Assembly: GCA_017893485.1 (NCBI GenBank)
Contig: CM030360.1
Location: 13,876,597-13,940,596, forward strand
Direction: 5' to 3'
Source: Hemerocallis citrina
Taxonomy: Eukaryota; Streptophyta; Magnoliopsida; Asparagales; Asphodelaceae
Length of the DNA: 64,000 nucleotides
This document shows, one piece after another, positions 21,300 to 31,920 of this stretch. Position 1 is the stretch's first letter. Every line of letters begins with the position of its first letter. The notes beneath the pieces were generated by a model. The model made no database searches and was not told the DNA's origin. It worked only from the letters and a program-made list of their open reading frames with translations. The position numbers and the translations under genes are program-made.

Positions 21300-23765
21300 A
21301 TGTCGCGAACTCAGTTCGGATCCGAGGCTAGCTCGTCAGGCCGTTCCGCGAAGGAATCTGAGCAGGAGACGTCCTCGTCTTTGAGCAAGTATAAGGTGAA
21401 GGAGGAGGTTCTGACCGACCCTGGGTCGGACGATGGGGATGACGTAGTCTTCGTGGTGTCCCCGCTGAGGTCCAGAAGGCCGGGAAAGGAGCCCATGGAC
21501 GAAGGCGAAGAGGAGGAAGAGTATGAAGGGGACGGCGAGGACGAAGGGGAGCAGGATCAGGAGGAGGGCAATGGGGAAGAGGAGGGGGAAGGCACCGAGG
21601 GCGAGGAGGAAGACGAGGAGGAGCAGGGCACCGAGAGTGGAGAGGAAGATGAGGAGGGTCTGTATCCCGAGGTCCAGGATGTTTACGACGAGGAGGATGA
21701 GGTCGACGAACGGGAGGCTGCCCAAGGAGACGCTGGCCAGGGCACGGCGAGAAGGCCGGTCGGGGTCGGAGAAGATCTTCCACCCCTTCCCCCTTTGTCG
21801 ATGCCATCTCCCGAGCGGAAGGCTCGCCCTCGTCGGAAGAAAGTCTTGACCATCCCACACAGCCCTTCCTCACTAGATGAGTACGCACCGAGATTGGGTC
21901 TCAAGTTTCCTCGGGTCTCCTTTAAGAATCTAGGGTCGATTCAGATGTATCTCGGCGATATTAAGGATATCGAACCGATCCCTCTAGTTCCGGGCGAAGA
22001 CACTCGGGTGAAGATTCGTGCCGATAGCATCCCGAGCATTTTGAAGGCGGAATATCTGAACATTCTTAGGGCTGCCTAGTATATTCCGCGGGAGTTCGAG
22101 GTCTTCATTCTGAGCCCAGGTATTCAGCCCACCACGGCTCTGGTGCCGGGTTACTATATGTTCCCCGAGGATGCCTTCCTCTCGGGGCTGAGGCTGCCTC
22201 TGCATCCTTTTGTTAAGAGGGTTCTGAACTGGGCGAGGCTGTGCCCTATGCAGTAAAGTCTGAACTCTTGGAAGCATCTAGTCTGCTTTATACTGAAGTG
22301 CCAATAGAAGGGAGTGACGCCGAGGCTGACGTATTTCCGAGCCGTTCTTAGGATCGGCTCGCTCGGAGATCAGGAGGGGATTTTTTACTTTTCACCGAGG
22401 CCTCATAAGAAGGTCATGCACGGTCATCCGGACTCCATAAAGGGGTGGAAAGAAAAGTATTTTGTGGATCGGACTGAGGGGTCTTGGGGAATTCTGACAA
22501 GGTGGAACTTCGTCAAGCCGAACCACAAGCCTCCGAAGCGGAGCAACTTGACCGCCAAGGAGTGGAAGAGGGTGGAGAAGATAGTCGGGGGGCATAATAT
22601 CGCATGGCCTCGAGTGACCGAGATACACCTCGCCCGGGCCGGACTGAGTCCTGCCAACCCTGGTATGTTTCTTTCTGAATTTATTGATTTTCCTGCCTTC
22701 GTGTTAACGTTGGCTCTTCTCCTTTCTGTTTTTGCAGGGATGACAACTCAACAGGTGGACGCTAAGAAGATATTGCTTGCTGTCGCCGAGAAAGCGAGGA
22801 TAGAGAAGAAGAAGAAGGCTGAGTAGGAGAGGATAGCGGCCGAGAAGCAGAAGATGGCTGCGCAGGCCGAAGGGTCCTCCAAGGGGCCGACCCCGGTAGC
22901 CGAGGAGCCTTCCCCGGCGAAAAGGGTCAAGAGGCACCACTCCCACCACTCCCACCACTCCCACTCGTCGAGGGCGGCTCGGGATGCTGGGGGTGGTTCG
23001 GGTAAGACAGTGAATGCCTCGAAAAAAGGGCTCCCCCCTATACGGTCGACCACTACGGAGATGGTAGGCAAGCAGGATATGCTGCCTTTTGCCCCTGATT
23101 GGTCGATCGTGCGGGGGGATTCTCTGCTCGATGGGCCTGTGTCGATCGAGTTCGTCTCGAAGGTCGCCACCGAGCATGATTTGATAGCCCTGGCGGTGCA
23201 GACGGCGGACTAGGCCTACATGCGGTGGTCTCAGGCACACCTCTCAGTAAGTTGGCTTGGCTCCACTTTTCTCATTAACTTGGAGTTTTTCTGATCTTTC
23301 TCTCTTCGGACAAGCAATGCTCCATGGATAGCACTTCCACAAGTGCTTGGAGAAGGAGATATACATCGAGAGGCGAAATGCGGAGAAGTACCTCCGCGAT
23401 TTGAACAAGGTCACGGATGAGCTGAAAGAGGCCCGAAGCATGGTGGCCGTCCACGAGGCCCAGATAGAGTCGCTTTGCAAAATCCACAAGCAGGACCGAG
23501 AGGATCTTGAGGCGAAGATCGTGGCCGAGGCAGAAGAGGGGAAGAAGGCTCTGGAGGAGATGGAGTCGGCCTTGGGGGAGACTCTGATGCTGGCGCAGGA
23601 CGAGGCGTACAAACAGGCCAAGTCCCATTTTAAGTAGATCTACCCCTAGCAGAGCGTGGATCACCTCTGCTATGGATGGCAGGCGGACCTGCCGCTGACC
23701 CCTGGTGGTGACGAGACGGGGGGAGTCCAGGGCGACGAAGAGGTGCCACCCCCCGCTCAAGAATA
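21300..23765 (+). pseudogene. Antisense gene of Tat element (putative gypsy-type transposon domain)
   Basis: Plus-strand gene opposite to gag-pol. The first 259 codons are open: a Ser-rich start (MSRTQFGSEASSSGRSA), a long Glu/Asp/Gly acidic stretch (about residues 60-150), a basic Pro/Arg segment (KARPRRKKVL), then a conserved region. After an in-frame TAG (22077) the frame continues with FILSPGIQPTTALVPGYYMF and LPLHPFVKRVLNWARLCP, wording I associate with the plant family annotated as putative gypsy-type transposon. Further in-frame stops: 22254 TAA; TAG at 22305, 22824, 23211, about 23329 and 23635. A GT-AG intron of 75 bp fits at 22663-22737; a second is possible at 23247-23314. The end is His-rich (HHSHHSHHSH) then coiled-coil. 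The function of this protein family is unknown. Confidence 0.75.
22663..22737 (+). other. Probable spliceosomal intron in the antisense gene
   Basis: CCTG|GTATGTTTC ... CTGTTTTTGCAG|GGATG; 75 bp, T-rich, splicing gives NPG-MTTQQ without a frame change. It is also open when retained (25 codons, hydrophobic), so reading frame alone does not prove it. Confidence 0.6.
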
Positions 23766-23935
23766 GACTAGCTTTTATTTCTTTTTTTTTTTTTTTCATT
23801 TTTGATGTAACTGCCTTAAGCGGACTGGCCACCGCGGCTTTTGTATCAAACTTTTGAAAGAAATGAAATTTACTCTTTTGGGCCGATCCTTCCAGACTTG
23901 TTTTTTTTGTGATATTTGCTTTCATCTTTTGGTAG
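23766..23935 (+). other. Probable 3' UTR of the antisense gene
   Basis: A T-rich tract (12 or more T) followed by TTTTGATGTAAC and GAAAGAAATGAAATTT resembles a plant 3' UTR/poly(A) region; it lies between the last stop and the next ORF. Confidence 0.35.
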
Positions 23936-24415
23936 ATGCACGGGACCCAGATCGCCGACCCCGTTTTTGCAGATGTACCTCTGACTCGAGAGGGAAAACA
24001 GGCTCAGGACCGAGCGGCCACTAAGAATTATTTTCTGAACAGATCTAGAGAGCTCAGTATGGAGGTGGTGCGCCTGAAGAAGGCCATAGCCGATAGGGAC
24101 TGGTGGGTAATCGAGACGGACTGGTCCCTATCGGATGCTTCGAGCGGGCGGTCGGCTTCGGAGTCTTTCCTTCGCGAGGCCGTGGTTGAGAAAGAGCTGG
24201 AGATTCGCAGGCTGAAGCTGGTGTTAGGTACGGGTTTGATGGAAGAGGCCAGCAACTCGACCCCAGGGTGGTCTCCGACATTTCTGTTAGATGAGGCCCA
24301 GCCCGGTGATGCAGGAAGCTTAGTGGCAGGAGTATCTTCCCGGGCCGATCCAACCGAGCGTGGGAAGGGCCCCGAAGGAGGCACCGAGTTTGAATTTCAG
24401 GCCGAGTGTGAGTGA
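23936..24415 (+). CDS. Uncharacterised 159-aa ORF, possible 3' exon or second antisense ORF
   Basis: Open reading frame MHGTQIADPVF...FQAECE without internal stops. It is preceded by T-rich sequence ending TTTTGGTAG, which could be a 3' splice site, so it may be a further exon of the antisense gene rather than a separate gene. Residues about 25-95 are rich in Leu/Arg/Glu/Lys in a pattern suggesting a coiled coil (SRELSMEVVRLKKAIADRD; AVVEKELEIRRLKLVLG). The C-terminal third is Gly/Pro/acidic. No domain or catalytic motif was recognised. It is the longest undamaged frame in the antisense module. Confidence 0.45.
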   Translation: MHGTQIADPVFADVPLTREGKQAQDRAATKNYFLNRSRELSMEVVRLKKAIADRDWWVIETDWSLSDASSGRSASESFLREAVVEKELEIRRLKLVLGTGLMEEASNSTPGWSPTFLLDEAQPGDAGSLVAGVSSRADPTERGKGPEGGTEFEFQAECE

Positions 24416-24665
24416 GTTTGTGAGTTGTTCTTGGTATTTGTACCGATGTTCATTGAGTTGTAAGCAATGAGTAATAATAACAGCATTCGTTTTCTCGAAC
24501 CTTGATTGTCTTGGTTGCCGAGGGTGACCGGTGTGTCTGCTACGAAGGGTCGCCACTGATGCGACTGCATCACTAATGGCGACGTTTCGCATTCCCATGA
24601 GTATTTATGGCGACGTTTCGCCTTTCGTCGTTTCATATTCCCAGACGCAATAAATGTGGGCCTCA

Positions 24666-24682
24666 GGGGGCTATATAACCCC
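24666..24682. promoter_or_regulatory. TATA box within a G/C palindrome
   Basis: GGGGGCTATATAACCCCC: a TATA-like core flanked by G and C runs, symmetrical on both strands. Just before it lie paired GGCGACGTTTCGC motifs (24580, 24608). It could promote the downstream repeat region or the antisense strand; no transcript evidence exists. Confidence 0.35.
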
Positions 24683-24799
24683 CACTCCCCTTGTTGGTTG
24701 CCAGGCAGTGAGTCGCTTGATTTGGGTGCATACGGAAGGCGGGCGCCCAGAGAAAACAATATTTCCGTATACTCCGGATCGGAGGCACACCGATCACCC

Positions 24800-25140
24800 T
24801 CGGACTATTCGGGGTTCGGGCCGTTAGAGCCATGAGACCCCAGTTTGTTCGTTGGTGAGCGGTGGGCCGACCGATCGGTTCGGGGGTTCGGATAGAGCCG
24901 AAGCGTGGTGGCTCTCCTGCCATCCTCGAACAGTTCGGGGTTTCGGGCTTGTAAGAGCCGCAAACCTCGGGTTGTTCGTGGGCGAGAGAAGGGCCAGTTT
25001 GACGGCTCGAAGGCTCGGAGCATTTGGCTCGGGACGGAGAGAGCAGAGGGTCGGTGGCCCCCTGCCACCCTCGAACAATTCGGGGTTTGGGCTGGTGAAA
25101 GCCGTAAACCCCGAGTTGTTCGCGGGTGAGAGTGTGGTCA
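24800..25140 (+). repeat. About 130-145-bp degenerate repeat, three units
   Basis: Units share TTCGGGGTTTCGGGCTTG or similar, AGAGCCG and GTTGTTCG; starts near 24808, 24934 and 25078. Leads directly into the 224-bp array. Confidence 0.65.
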
Positions 25141-25200
25141 ACAAATTGACTCGAAGCTCGAGGCGTATGTCGAAGGCGGACGCTCTAAACCTTGAAGAAA

Positions 25201-27170
25201 TTTTTTGTTAAACGCATGGTAGTAGGTCGTAACCGAGCCCCCATGTGGGTGAGAATGACAGTTGCAGGTGTAGCAAAGGGTCGCCACCGAGCGTCAAGGC
25301 CGTGGTGCCTTGAGGAAGGCACCCACCTTGCTCGGGGCCGACGCCGAGCTCTCGCAGTTGTTCTCAGGGAGAGACGGTACAGGCACGGCTGGCGGATGTC
25401 GCCTCGTACATAGATTGATGAGCTTGAAAAAGCCCAAACCAAGCGAGGGACGGATGTCGAGCCCCCATGTGGGTGAGAATGACAGTTGCAGGTGTAGCAA
25501 AGGGTCGCCACCGAGCTTCAAGGCCTTGGTGCCTTGAGGAACGCACCCGCCTTGCTCGAGGCCGACACCTAGCTCACGCAGTTGTTCTCAGGGAGAGACG
25601 GTGCAGGCGTGGCTGGCGGATGTCACCTCGTACATAGGTTGATGAGCTTGAAGAAGTCCAAACCGAGTGAGGGACGGATGCCAAGCCCCCATACCGGTGA
25701 GAAAGACAGTTGCAGGTGTAGCAAAGGGTTGCCGCCGAGCGTCAAGGTCGTGGTGCCTTGAGGAAGGCACCCGCCTTGCTCGAGGCCGATGCCGAGCTCC
25801 CGCAGTTGTTCTCAGGGAGAGACGGTGCGGGCGTAGCTGGCGCATGTCGCCTCGTACATAGGTTGATGAGCTTGAAGAAGCTCAAACCGAGCGAGGGACG
25901 GATGCCGAACCCCCATACCGGTGAGAAAAACAGTTGCAGGCGTAGCAGAGGGTCGCCGCCGAGCGTCAAGGTCGCGGTGCCTCGAAGAAGCCACCCGCCT
26001 TGCTCAGGGGCCGACGCCGAGCTCCCACACTTGTTCTCAGGGAGAGACGGTGCGGGCGTGGCTGGCAGATGTCGCCTCGTACATAAGTTGATGAGCTTGA
26101 AGAAGCCCAAACCGAGCGAGGGACGGATGCCGAGCCCCCATACCGGTGAGAAAGACAGTTGCAGGCATAGCAGAGGGTCTCCACCGAGCGCCAAGGTCAC
26201 GGTGCCTTGAAGAAGGCACCCGCCTTGCTCGGGACCGATGCCGAGCTCCCACACTTGTTCTCAGAGAGAGACGGTGCGGGCGTGGCTGGCGGATGTCGCC
26301 TCGTACATAGGTTGATGAGCTTGAAGAAGCCCAAACCGAGCGAGGAACGGATGCCGAGCCCCCATATCGGTGAGAAAGACAGTTGCAGGCGTAGTAGAGG
26401 GTCGCCGCCGAGAGCCAAGGTCGCGGTGCCTTGAAGAAGGCACCCGCCTTGCTCGGGCCCGACGCCGAGCTCCCACACTTGTTCTCAGGGAGAGACGGTG
26501 CGGGCATGGCTGGCGGATGTCGCCTCGTACTTAGGTTGATGAGCTTGAAGAAACCCAAACCGAGCGAGGGACGGATGCCGAGCCCCCATACCGATGAGAA
26601 AGACAGTTGCAGGCGTAGCAGAGGGTCTCTGCCGAGCGTCAAGGTCGCGGTGCCTTGAAGAAGGCACCCGCCGTGCTCGGGGCCAACGCCGAGCTTCCAC
26701 ACTTATTCTCAGGAAGAGACGGTGCGGGCGTGGCTGGCGGATGTCCCCTCGTACATAGGTTGATGAGCTTGAAGAAGCCCAAACCGAGCGAGGGACCGAT
26801 ATCGAGCCCCCATACCGGTGAGAAAGACAGTTGCAGGCGTAGCAGAGGGTCTCCTGCCGAGCACCAAGGTCGCGGTGCCTTGAAGAAGGCACCCGCCTTG
26901 CTCGGGGCCGACGCCGAGCTCCCACACTTGTTCTCAAGAAGAGACGGTGCGGGCGTGGCTGGCGGATGTCGCCTCGTACATAGGTTGATAAGCTTGAAGA
27001 AATCCAAACCGAGCGAGGGACGGATGCCGAGCCCCCACACCGGTGAGAAAGACAGTTGCGGGCATAGCAGAGGGTCTCTGCCGAATGCCAAGGTGGCGGT
27101 GCCTTGAAGAAGGCGCCTGCCTTACTCGGGGCCGACGCCGAGCTCCCACACTTGTTCTCAGGGAGAGATG
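25201..27170 (+). repeat. 224-bp tandem array, about 9 units
   Basis: Unit anchors GAGCCCCCA fall at 25235, 25459, 25683, 25907, 26132, 26356, 26580, 26804 and 27029, a period of 224-225 bp. Each unit contains GAGAAAGACAGTTGCAGG, CTTGCTCGGGGCCGACGC, TTGTTCTCAGGGAGAGACGG and CCTCGTACATAGGTTGATG. Units 3-9 are most alike (ATACCGG), units 1-2 have ATGTGGG. Because units are nearly identical, long chance ORFs occur on both strands; I do not regard them as genes. Confidence 0.95.
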
Positions 27171-27770
27171 CTTTTCTGGCTCGCGCTGTTATCCGAGCGC
27201 CGAGCCCCAAGCTTGTAAGGAAAGCTTTTCGGGCTCGCGCTGTTATCCGAGCGCCGAGCCCCAAGCTTGTAAGGAAAGCTTTTCTGGCTCGCGCTGTTAT
27301 CCGAGCACCGAGCCCCAAGCTTTTAAGGGAAGCTTTTCAGGCTCGTGCTATTATCCGAGCGCCGAGCCCCAAGGTTGTAAGGGAAGCTTTTCTGGCTCGC
27401 GCTGTTATCCGAGCGCCGAGCCCCAAGCTTGTAAGGGAAGCTTTTCGGGCTCGTGCTATTATCCGAGCGCCGAGCCCCAAGGTTGTAAGGGAAGCTTTTC
27501 TGGCTCGCGCTGTTATCCGAGCACCGAGTCCCAAGCTTGTAAGGGAAGCTTTTCGGGCTCGTGATGTTATCCGAGCGCCGAGCCCCAAGCTTGTAAGGGA
27601 AGCTTTTCTAGCTCGTGCTGTTATCCGAGCACCGAGCCCCAAGCTTGTAAGGGACGCTTTTCAGGCTCGCGCTGTTATCCGAGCACCGAGCCCCGAGCCC
27701 CAAGCTTGTAAGGGAAGCTTTTCGGGCTCGTGCTGTTGTCCGAGCACCGAGCCCGAGATATGTTCTTTAT
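27171..27770 (+). repeat. 54-bp tandem array, 11 units
   Basis: GGCTCG starts at 27178 and repeats every 54 bp to 27664, with a 61-bp last step. Unit core GGCTCGCGCTGTTATCCGAG, then CGCCGAGCCCCAAGCTTGT and AAGGGAAGCTTTTC. The first half of the unit matches the 55-bp array 6 kb away. Fifty-four is divisible by three, which keeps chance frames open through the array. Confidence 0.95.
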
Positions 27771-27892
27771 TTGTAACGAAATAGAAAGCTGTAGGCTTGT
27801 TTTAAGAAAGCTGGCATATTTACAATATATTTGAACTTTACAAAAGACCAGGCACGACGTGTCGATTACAATCATGATAATTTACATGGAGG

Positions 27893-28965
27893 CTACTCTC
27901 CACCTAAGAACTTGATTAGGTGTTCCGCGTTCCAGGGCCTCTTGATGGGCTTGCCTTCGGCACTGGTCAGGTGGTATGTGCCTGGGCTTACGACTTCGGA
28001 TACTTTGTAGGGGCCCTCCCAATTTGGTGCCAACTTTCTCTTCTGGCCGGGATTGGATACCGCCAACTTTCGGAGGACAAGATCTCCGAGTTTGATGTCA
28101 GTTGGGCGCACCTTCTTGTTGTAGAACTTCTCAATTCTTTTCTGTAGATGCTTCTCCTAATGGCGGACTTTTTCCTGACCTCATCTATGAGGTCCAGGTC
28201 GGCTCGCAGCTGTTGGGAGTTGGCGGCCTCATCGAAAGCCATGATTTGGGGTGAAGGGATCCATTTCTCCAAGAGAATGACGGCCTCTGCGCCGTATGTC
28301 AGATTGAAAGAGAATTCTCCCAAGGGGATTCTCTTTGTTGTTCGGTGGGCCCAGAGAACGCTGGGTAGTTCGTCGACCCATAACCCCTTGGAAGAGTTAT
28401 CGAGTCGTTTCTTGAGGCCGTCGAGGATTTGGCGGTTCACGTTCTCGGCCTGACCGTTAGACTGGGGGTGGCACACTGAGGAGAAGCACTGCTGGATCCC
28501 GAGATCTTTGCAGAACTTGCAAAAATGCTTACCCGCGAATTGAGTCCCATTGTCTGTGATGAGTACCTGCGGAATCCCAAACCGACAGACGATGTTTTTC
28601 CAAAAAAACTGCTGAGTCTGTCGCTAGGTGATTGTTGCTAATGGCTCCCACTTAGTGAAATAGTCGATCGCCACAATGAGAAACTTTTTGCTGGCCCGTT
28701 GCTTTTGGAAATGGGCCTACCAAATTCATCCCCCACATTGCAAAGGGGGTCGGACTGGCCATGGACCGGAGGTTCTCCTAAGGAGCCCTCTTCACGGGGG
28801 AGAACCGTTGGCAGGGGCCACACTTCTTTACTAGGGCGAGGGCGTCTTGCAGCATAGTGGGCCAGTAGTACCCGTGATTTAGCACCTTCCGTGCTAGTGA
28901 ACGGCTTCCCATGTGACATCCGCCGATCCCCTCGGGCAGCTCCTTGAGGGCGTACTTGGCTTCGT
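27893..28965 (-). pseudogene. Tat integrase
   Basis: Integrase inserts the cDNA. The H2C2 zinc-binding region is seen at about 28780-28940 (GGCHMGSRSLARKVLNHG...KKCGPCQRF). The catalytic core is spread over frames by a frameshift and TAG (near 28625): a D-containing GIPQVLITDNGTQF segment and the E of NGQAENVNRQILDG remain. After another frameshift near 28130 the C-terminal domain resumes (LGDLVLRKLAVSNPGQKRK, NWEGPYKVSEVVSPGTYHL) and ends with TAG at 27893. No chromodomain is present, as expected for the non-chromovirus Tat group. Confidence 0.85.
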
Positions 28966-29149
28966 CTGGGCTTAGGCAGCGGAGATAGGGTCTGCCATCG
29001 ATTGTTGTATAAGATCTTTTGACGAGGGTGGCATTGATGACCGCAAATCTTTCAGATCGGACCCTGATCCGCCTTGCTTCAGCTCGGTCTTCATGGAGCT
29101 CTCCCTTGACTAGAGATTTTTTGATAAGAGTGGTCCAGTCATCAGGAGA

Positions 29150-30120
29150 AGCTCCGTCTTCGACGCATAGAACCGCCGGGGAGTCTGTACTTGGCTTCAA
29201 CAGGACTTCAATCAGGACCGTGCGGTCGAGGCCTTCAAAGGATGAGGAAGCCAATTTTGACAGGGCGTCGGCCTGGGCGTTCAGCTCCCGGGGGATCCTT
29301 AAGACAGCCGATTCGTCGAAGGACGATAATAGGCATTGGACCATGGCCCGATACTTGATCATCCGATCGTCACGGGCCTCGTAGTCCCCGGTGATCTGGT
29401 TGACCACCAGCTGAGAGTTGCTAAAGGCCCTGATCTGTTTGGCACCGGCTTGATGAGCTAGGTTGAGCCCGGCGATCATCGCCTCGTATTAAGCCTCGTT
29501 GTTAGAGGCCGGGATGTTGAGGCGGAGACAATACTGGAGGAGGAAACCATTTGGACCTTGAAGAATGATGCCCGCACCACTCCTCATTTCGCAAGAGGAG
29601 CCGTCGACGTAAACTTCCTACGTCTGGTCGGCTTCTTTGCTCGCGGGTTGCTCGGAGATGGTGCATTCTGTAATGAATTCGGCGAGGGCCTGCCCTTTGA
29701 TGGACGTTCTTGGTTGATAGCCGATGTCGTACTGGCTGAGTTCGATCGACCATTTGACTAGTCGTCCGGAGCTCTCGGGTTTGTAGAGCACGGCCTTCAA
29801 GGGTTGATCAGTGAGTACCTGGATCGAATGCGCCTGAAAGTAAGGGCGGAGCTTTTGCGCAGCTATGACCAAGGCGTACGCCACCTTCTCCATCCTGGAA
29901 TACCGGGTCTCGGCATCGAGCAGGACCTTACTCACATAGTAGAGGGGCTTTTGAACCCCTTTCCTCTTCTCGGACGAGGACGGCGCTAAGCACGTTCTCC
30001 GAAGCAGAAAGGTAGAGCCAGAATGGCTCCCCTGGTTCGGGCTTGCTGAGGAGATGAGGGTTGGCGAGGTACTCTTTCAACTGTATGAAGGCCTCTTGCT
30101 GTTGAGCACCCCACTCGAAC
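29150..30120 (-). pseudogene. Tat dual RNase H (retroviral-type plus archaeal-type)
   Basis: RNase H removes RNA from the RNA/DNA hybrid. The first domain follows RT (FWLYLSASENVLSAVLV, then YSRMEKVAYALVIAAQKLRPYF), broken by a stop near 29936. The second domain is at about 29250-29630 (EVYVDGSS, NNEA-stop-YEAMIAGLNLA, GDYEARDDRMIKY, ELNAQADALSKLAS). Two defects remove activity: a stop codon (TAA) at the catalytic Glu position and Asn for Asp in FSNSQLVV, usually SDSQ. A TAG replaces a Trp just before EVYVDG. Two RNase H modules are characteristic of Tat/Ogre elements. Confidence 0.85.
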
Positions 30121-31181
30121 CTTCCAGTGCCGTGCAGTGCCTTGAAGAACGGAAGGGACTTCTCTCTAGACTTGGAGAGGAAACGACCGATGGCCGCCAG
30201 TTTACCTGTTAGCCTCTGGACTTCTTTGACATTCCTGGGAGGGGCCATGTCTATTATGGCCTGGATTTTTTCGGGGTTCACCTCGATGCCGCGCTGGCTG
30301 ACGGTGAACCCTAAGAACTTTCCCGAGGAGACGCCGAAGGCGCACTTCGCCGGGTTGAGCCTCATGTTGTGGGTTCGAAGGACCCCAAAGGCTTCTTCTA
30401 GGTCGGCGACGTGGTGCTGTCCTTGTTGACTTTTGACGAGCATGTCGTCGACGTATACCTCCATGTTATGCCCGATTTGATCTTTAAAGACTCGGTTTAC
30501 GAGCCTCTGGTAGGTGGCGCCGGCGTTCTTCAGCCCGAAGGTCATGACCCGGTAGCAATACAGTCCCTGGTCTGTGACGAAGGACGTCTTGGCGATGTCC
30601 GAAGGAAACATCCGGATTTGGTTATAGCCTGAGAAGGCATCCATGAAAGAAAGGAGCTCGTGACCCGAGGTAGCATCGATCAGGGCATCAATGCTGGGGA
30701 GAGGGAACGGATCTTTGGGGCATGCCTTGTTGAGGTCGGTAAAATCTATGCAGATCCTCCAACTCCCGCTCGCCTTCTTCACCATGACGACGTTCGCCAG
30801 CCACTCGGGGTAGCTAACCTCTTGTACAAAATGCGTGGATAAGAGCTTGTCCACTTCTACGTTTACTGTCTATTTTCGCTCAGGAGCGAACTTGCGCCGC
30901 TTTTGGACAACTGGTTTCGACCCGGGAATCACGCTGAGTTTGTGCATGATGAGATCTTCGGAGATACCGGGCATGTCAGAGGGCTTCCAGGCAAAGAGGT
31001 CGACATTGCACCGAATGCAGGCGATTAGGGCGGACTTGAGGTCGGGGGCGAGGGAACAGCTTACCCAGAAGTGCTTCGACGCATCCCCTATCTCGAACGA
31101 GACATCCTGCAGCTCGTCCGTCGGCTCTGGCTCTGGCTGGGTTCTTTCGGGCTCCAGCTCGACGGCATCGAGGGGAAACAC
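30121..31181 (-). pseudogene. Tat reverse transcriptase
   Basis: The N-terminal connection (MFPLDAVELEPERTQ...FAWKPSDMPGI, PERK) reaches a TAG at 30870-30872, then the frame continues with the RT palm/fingers: LANVVMVKKASGSWRICIDF, DLNKACPKDPFPLP, LSFMDAFSGYNQIRM, VMTFGLKNAGATYQRLVN and the catalytic VYVDDMLVKS box. The YVDD active site and the preceding Asp of FMDAFSGY are intact. Upstream near 31185 a one-base frameshift separates it from protease. Inactive only through these breaks. Confidence 0.9.
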
Positions 31182-31272
31182 CTCTGCTTCCGATCGCCGT
31201 CATGTAGCACGAACGTGCTGCTTCCTGATTCCCTCGAACAACTCCGACGCTAGTGTTGGTAGGGAATTTCAT

Positions 31273-31920
31273 TTTCTGATGGTAGGCCGAGGGAACCGCC
31301 TAGAGGGAGCAGAGCCCCGGACGGCCGAGGATGGCGTTGTAGGCTGCCTTTACATTCACAACCATGAAATCCATGGACTCGATCCTTCTGTTCGGGGTCG
31401 TGCCCGCCGTGACGTCTAGGGTGACGATCCCCTCTACAGTCACGGGGATGCCGGAGAGTCCGTGCAGGGTATACCCGGCTGGCTTTAGTTTCTCACGGGA
31501 GAGCTTTAGGTTCTCGAATGCTTCCAGGAACTGAATGTTGATCGAGCTCCCGTTATCCACGAGGATTCTCCGGACCTCGAAGTTCGCCATGCTGAGGTTG
31601 ATGACAAGTTTGTCACAATGGGGAAGCCGGACCCCTTCCAGATCCTCTCCTGAGAAGGAGACAGGGAGTTGCTGGACCTGGGGGGAGAGAGGGCCCTGGA
31701 CGGTGTTGACATCCTGGATGAAGGCCTTGCGGGAAGTGTTGGATTGCCCTTCCATGGGCCCTCCGTGGATGCAATGCAGGATTGCCTGACCCTCAGGCTC
31801 CTCGGGCTCTGGATCCCGCTCGGGACGCTGTTGATGCCCTCGAGGAAGAGGGGAATCCCTCCTATTTATGTTGTCCCTCTGTTCCCGGGCGCCTTCCCGT
31901 TTGAATTCTCGGAGGTACCC
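31273..31920 (-). pseudogene. Tat aspartic protease
   Basis: Continues in the gag frame after the TGA at 31921-31923. The retropepsin region shows LVDNGSSINIQF: the usual DTGS/DNGSS active-site loop of Tat elements, followed by GYTLHGLSGIPVTVEG and IESMDFMVVNVKAAYNAILGRPGL, the conserved ILGRPGL flap-end motif. A TAG at 31300-31302 interrupts before the conserved KFPTNTSVGVVRGNQ segment. Confidence 0.85.

Noticed and set aside
21328..21888. Minus-strand frames of 174-186 codons
   Set aside because: They mirror the acidic, codon-biased plus-strand gene (Glu codons give Pro/Leu/Ser on the other strand) and show no domain.
25588..27318. Long frames on both strands (up to 277 codons)
   Set aside because: They are repeats of the 224- and 54-bp units; peptide repeats follow the DNA period and no start or family is supported.
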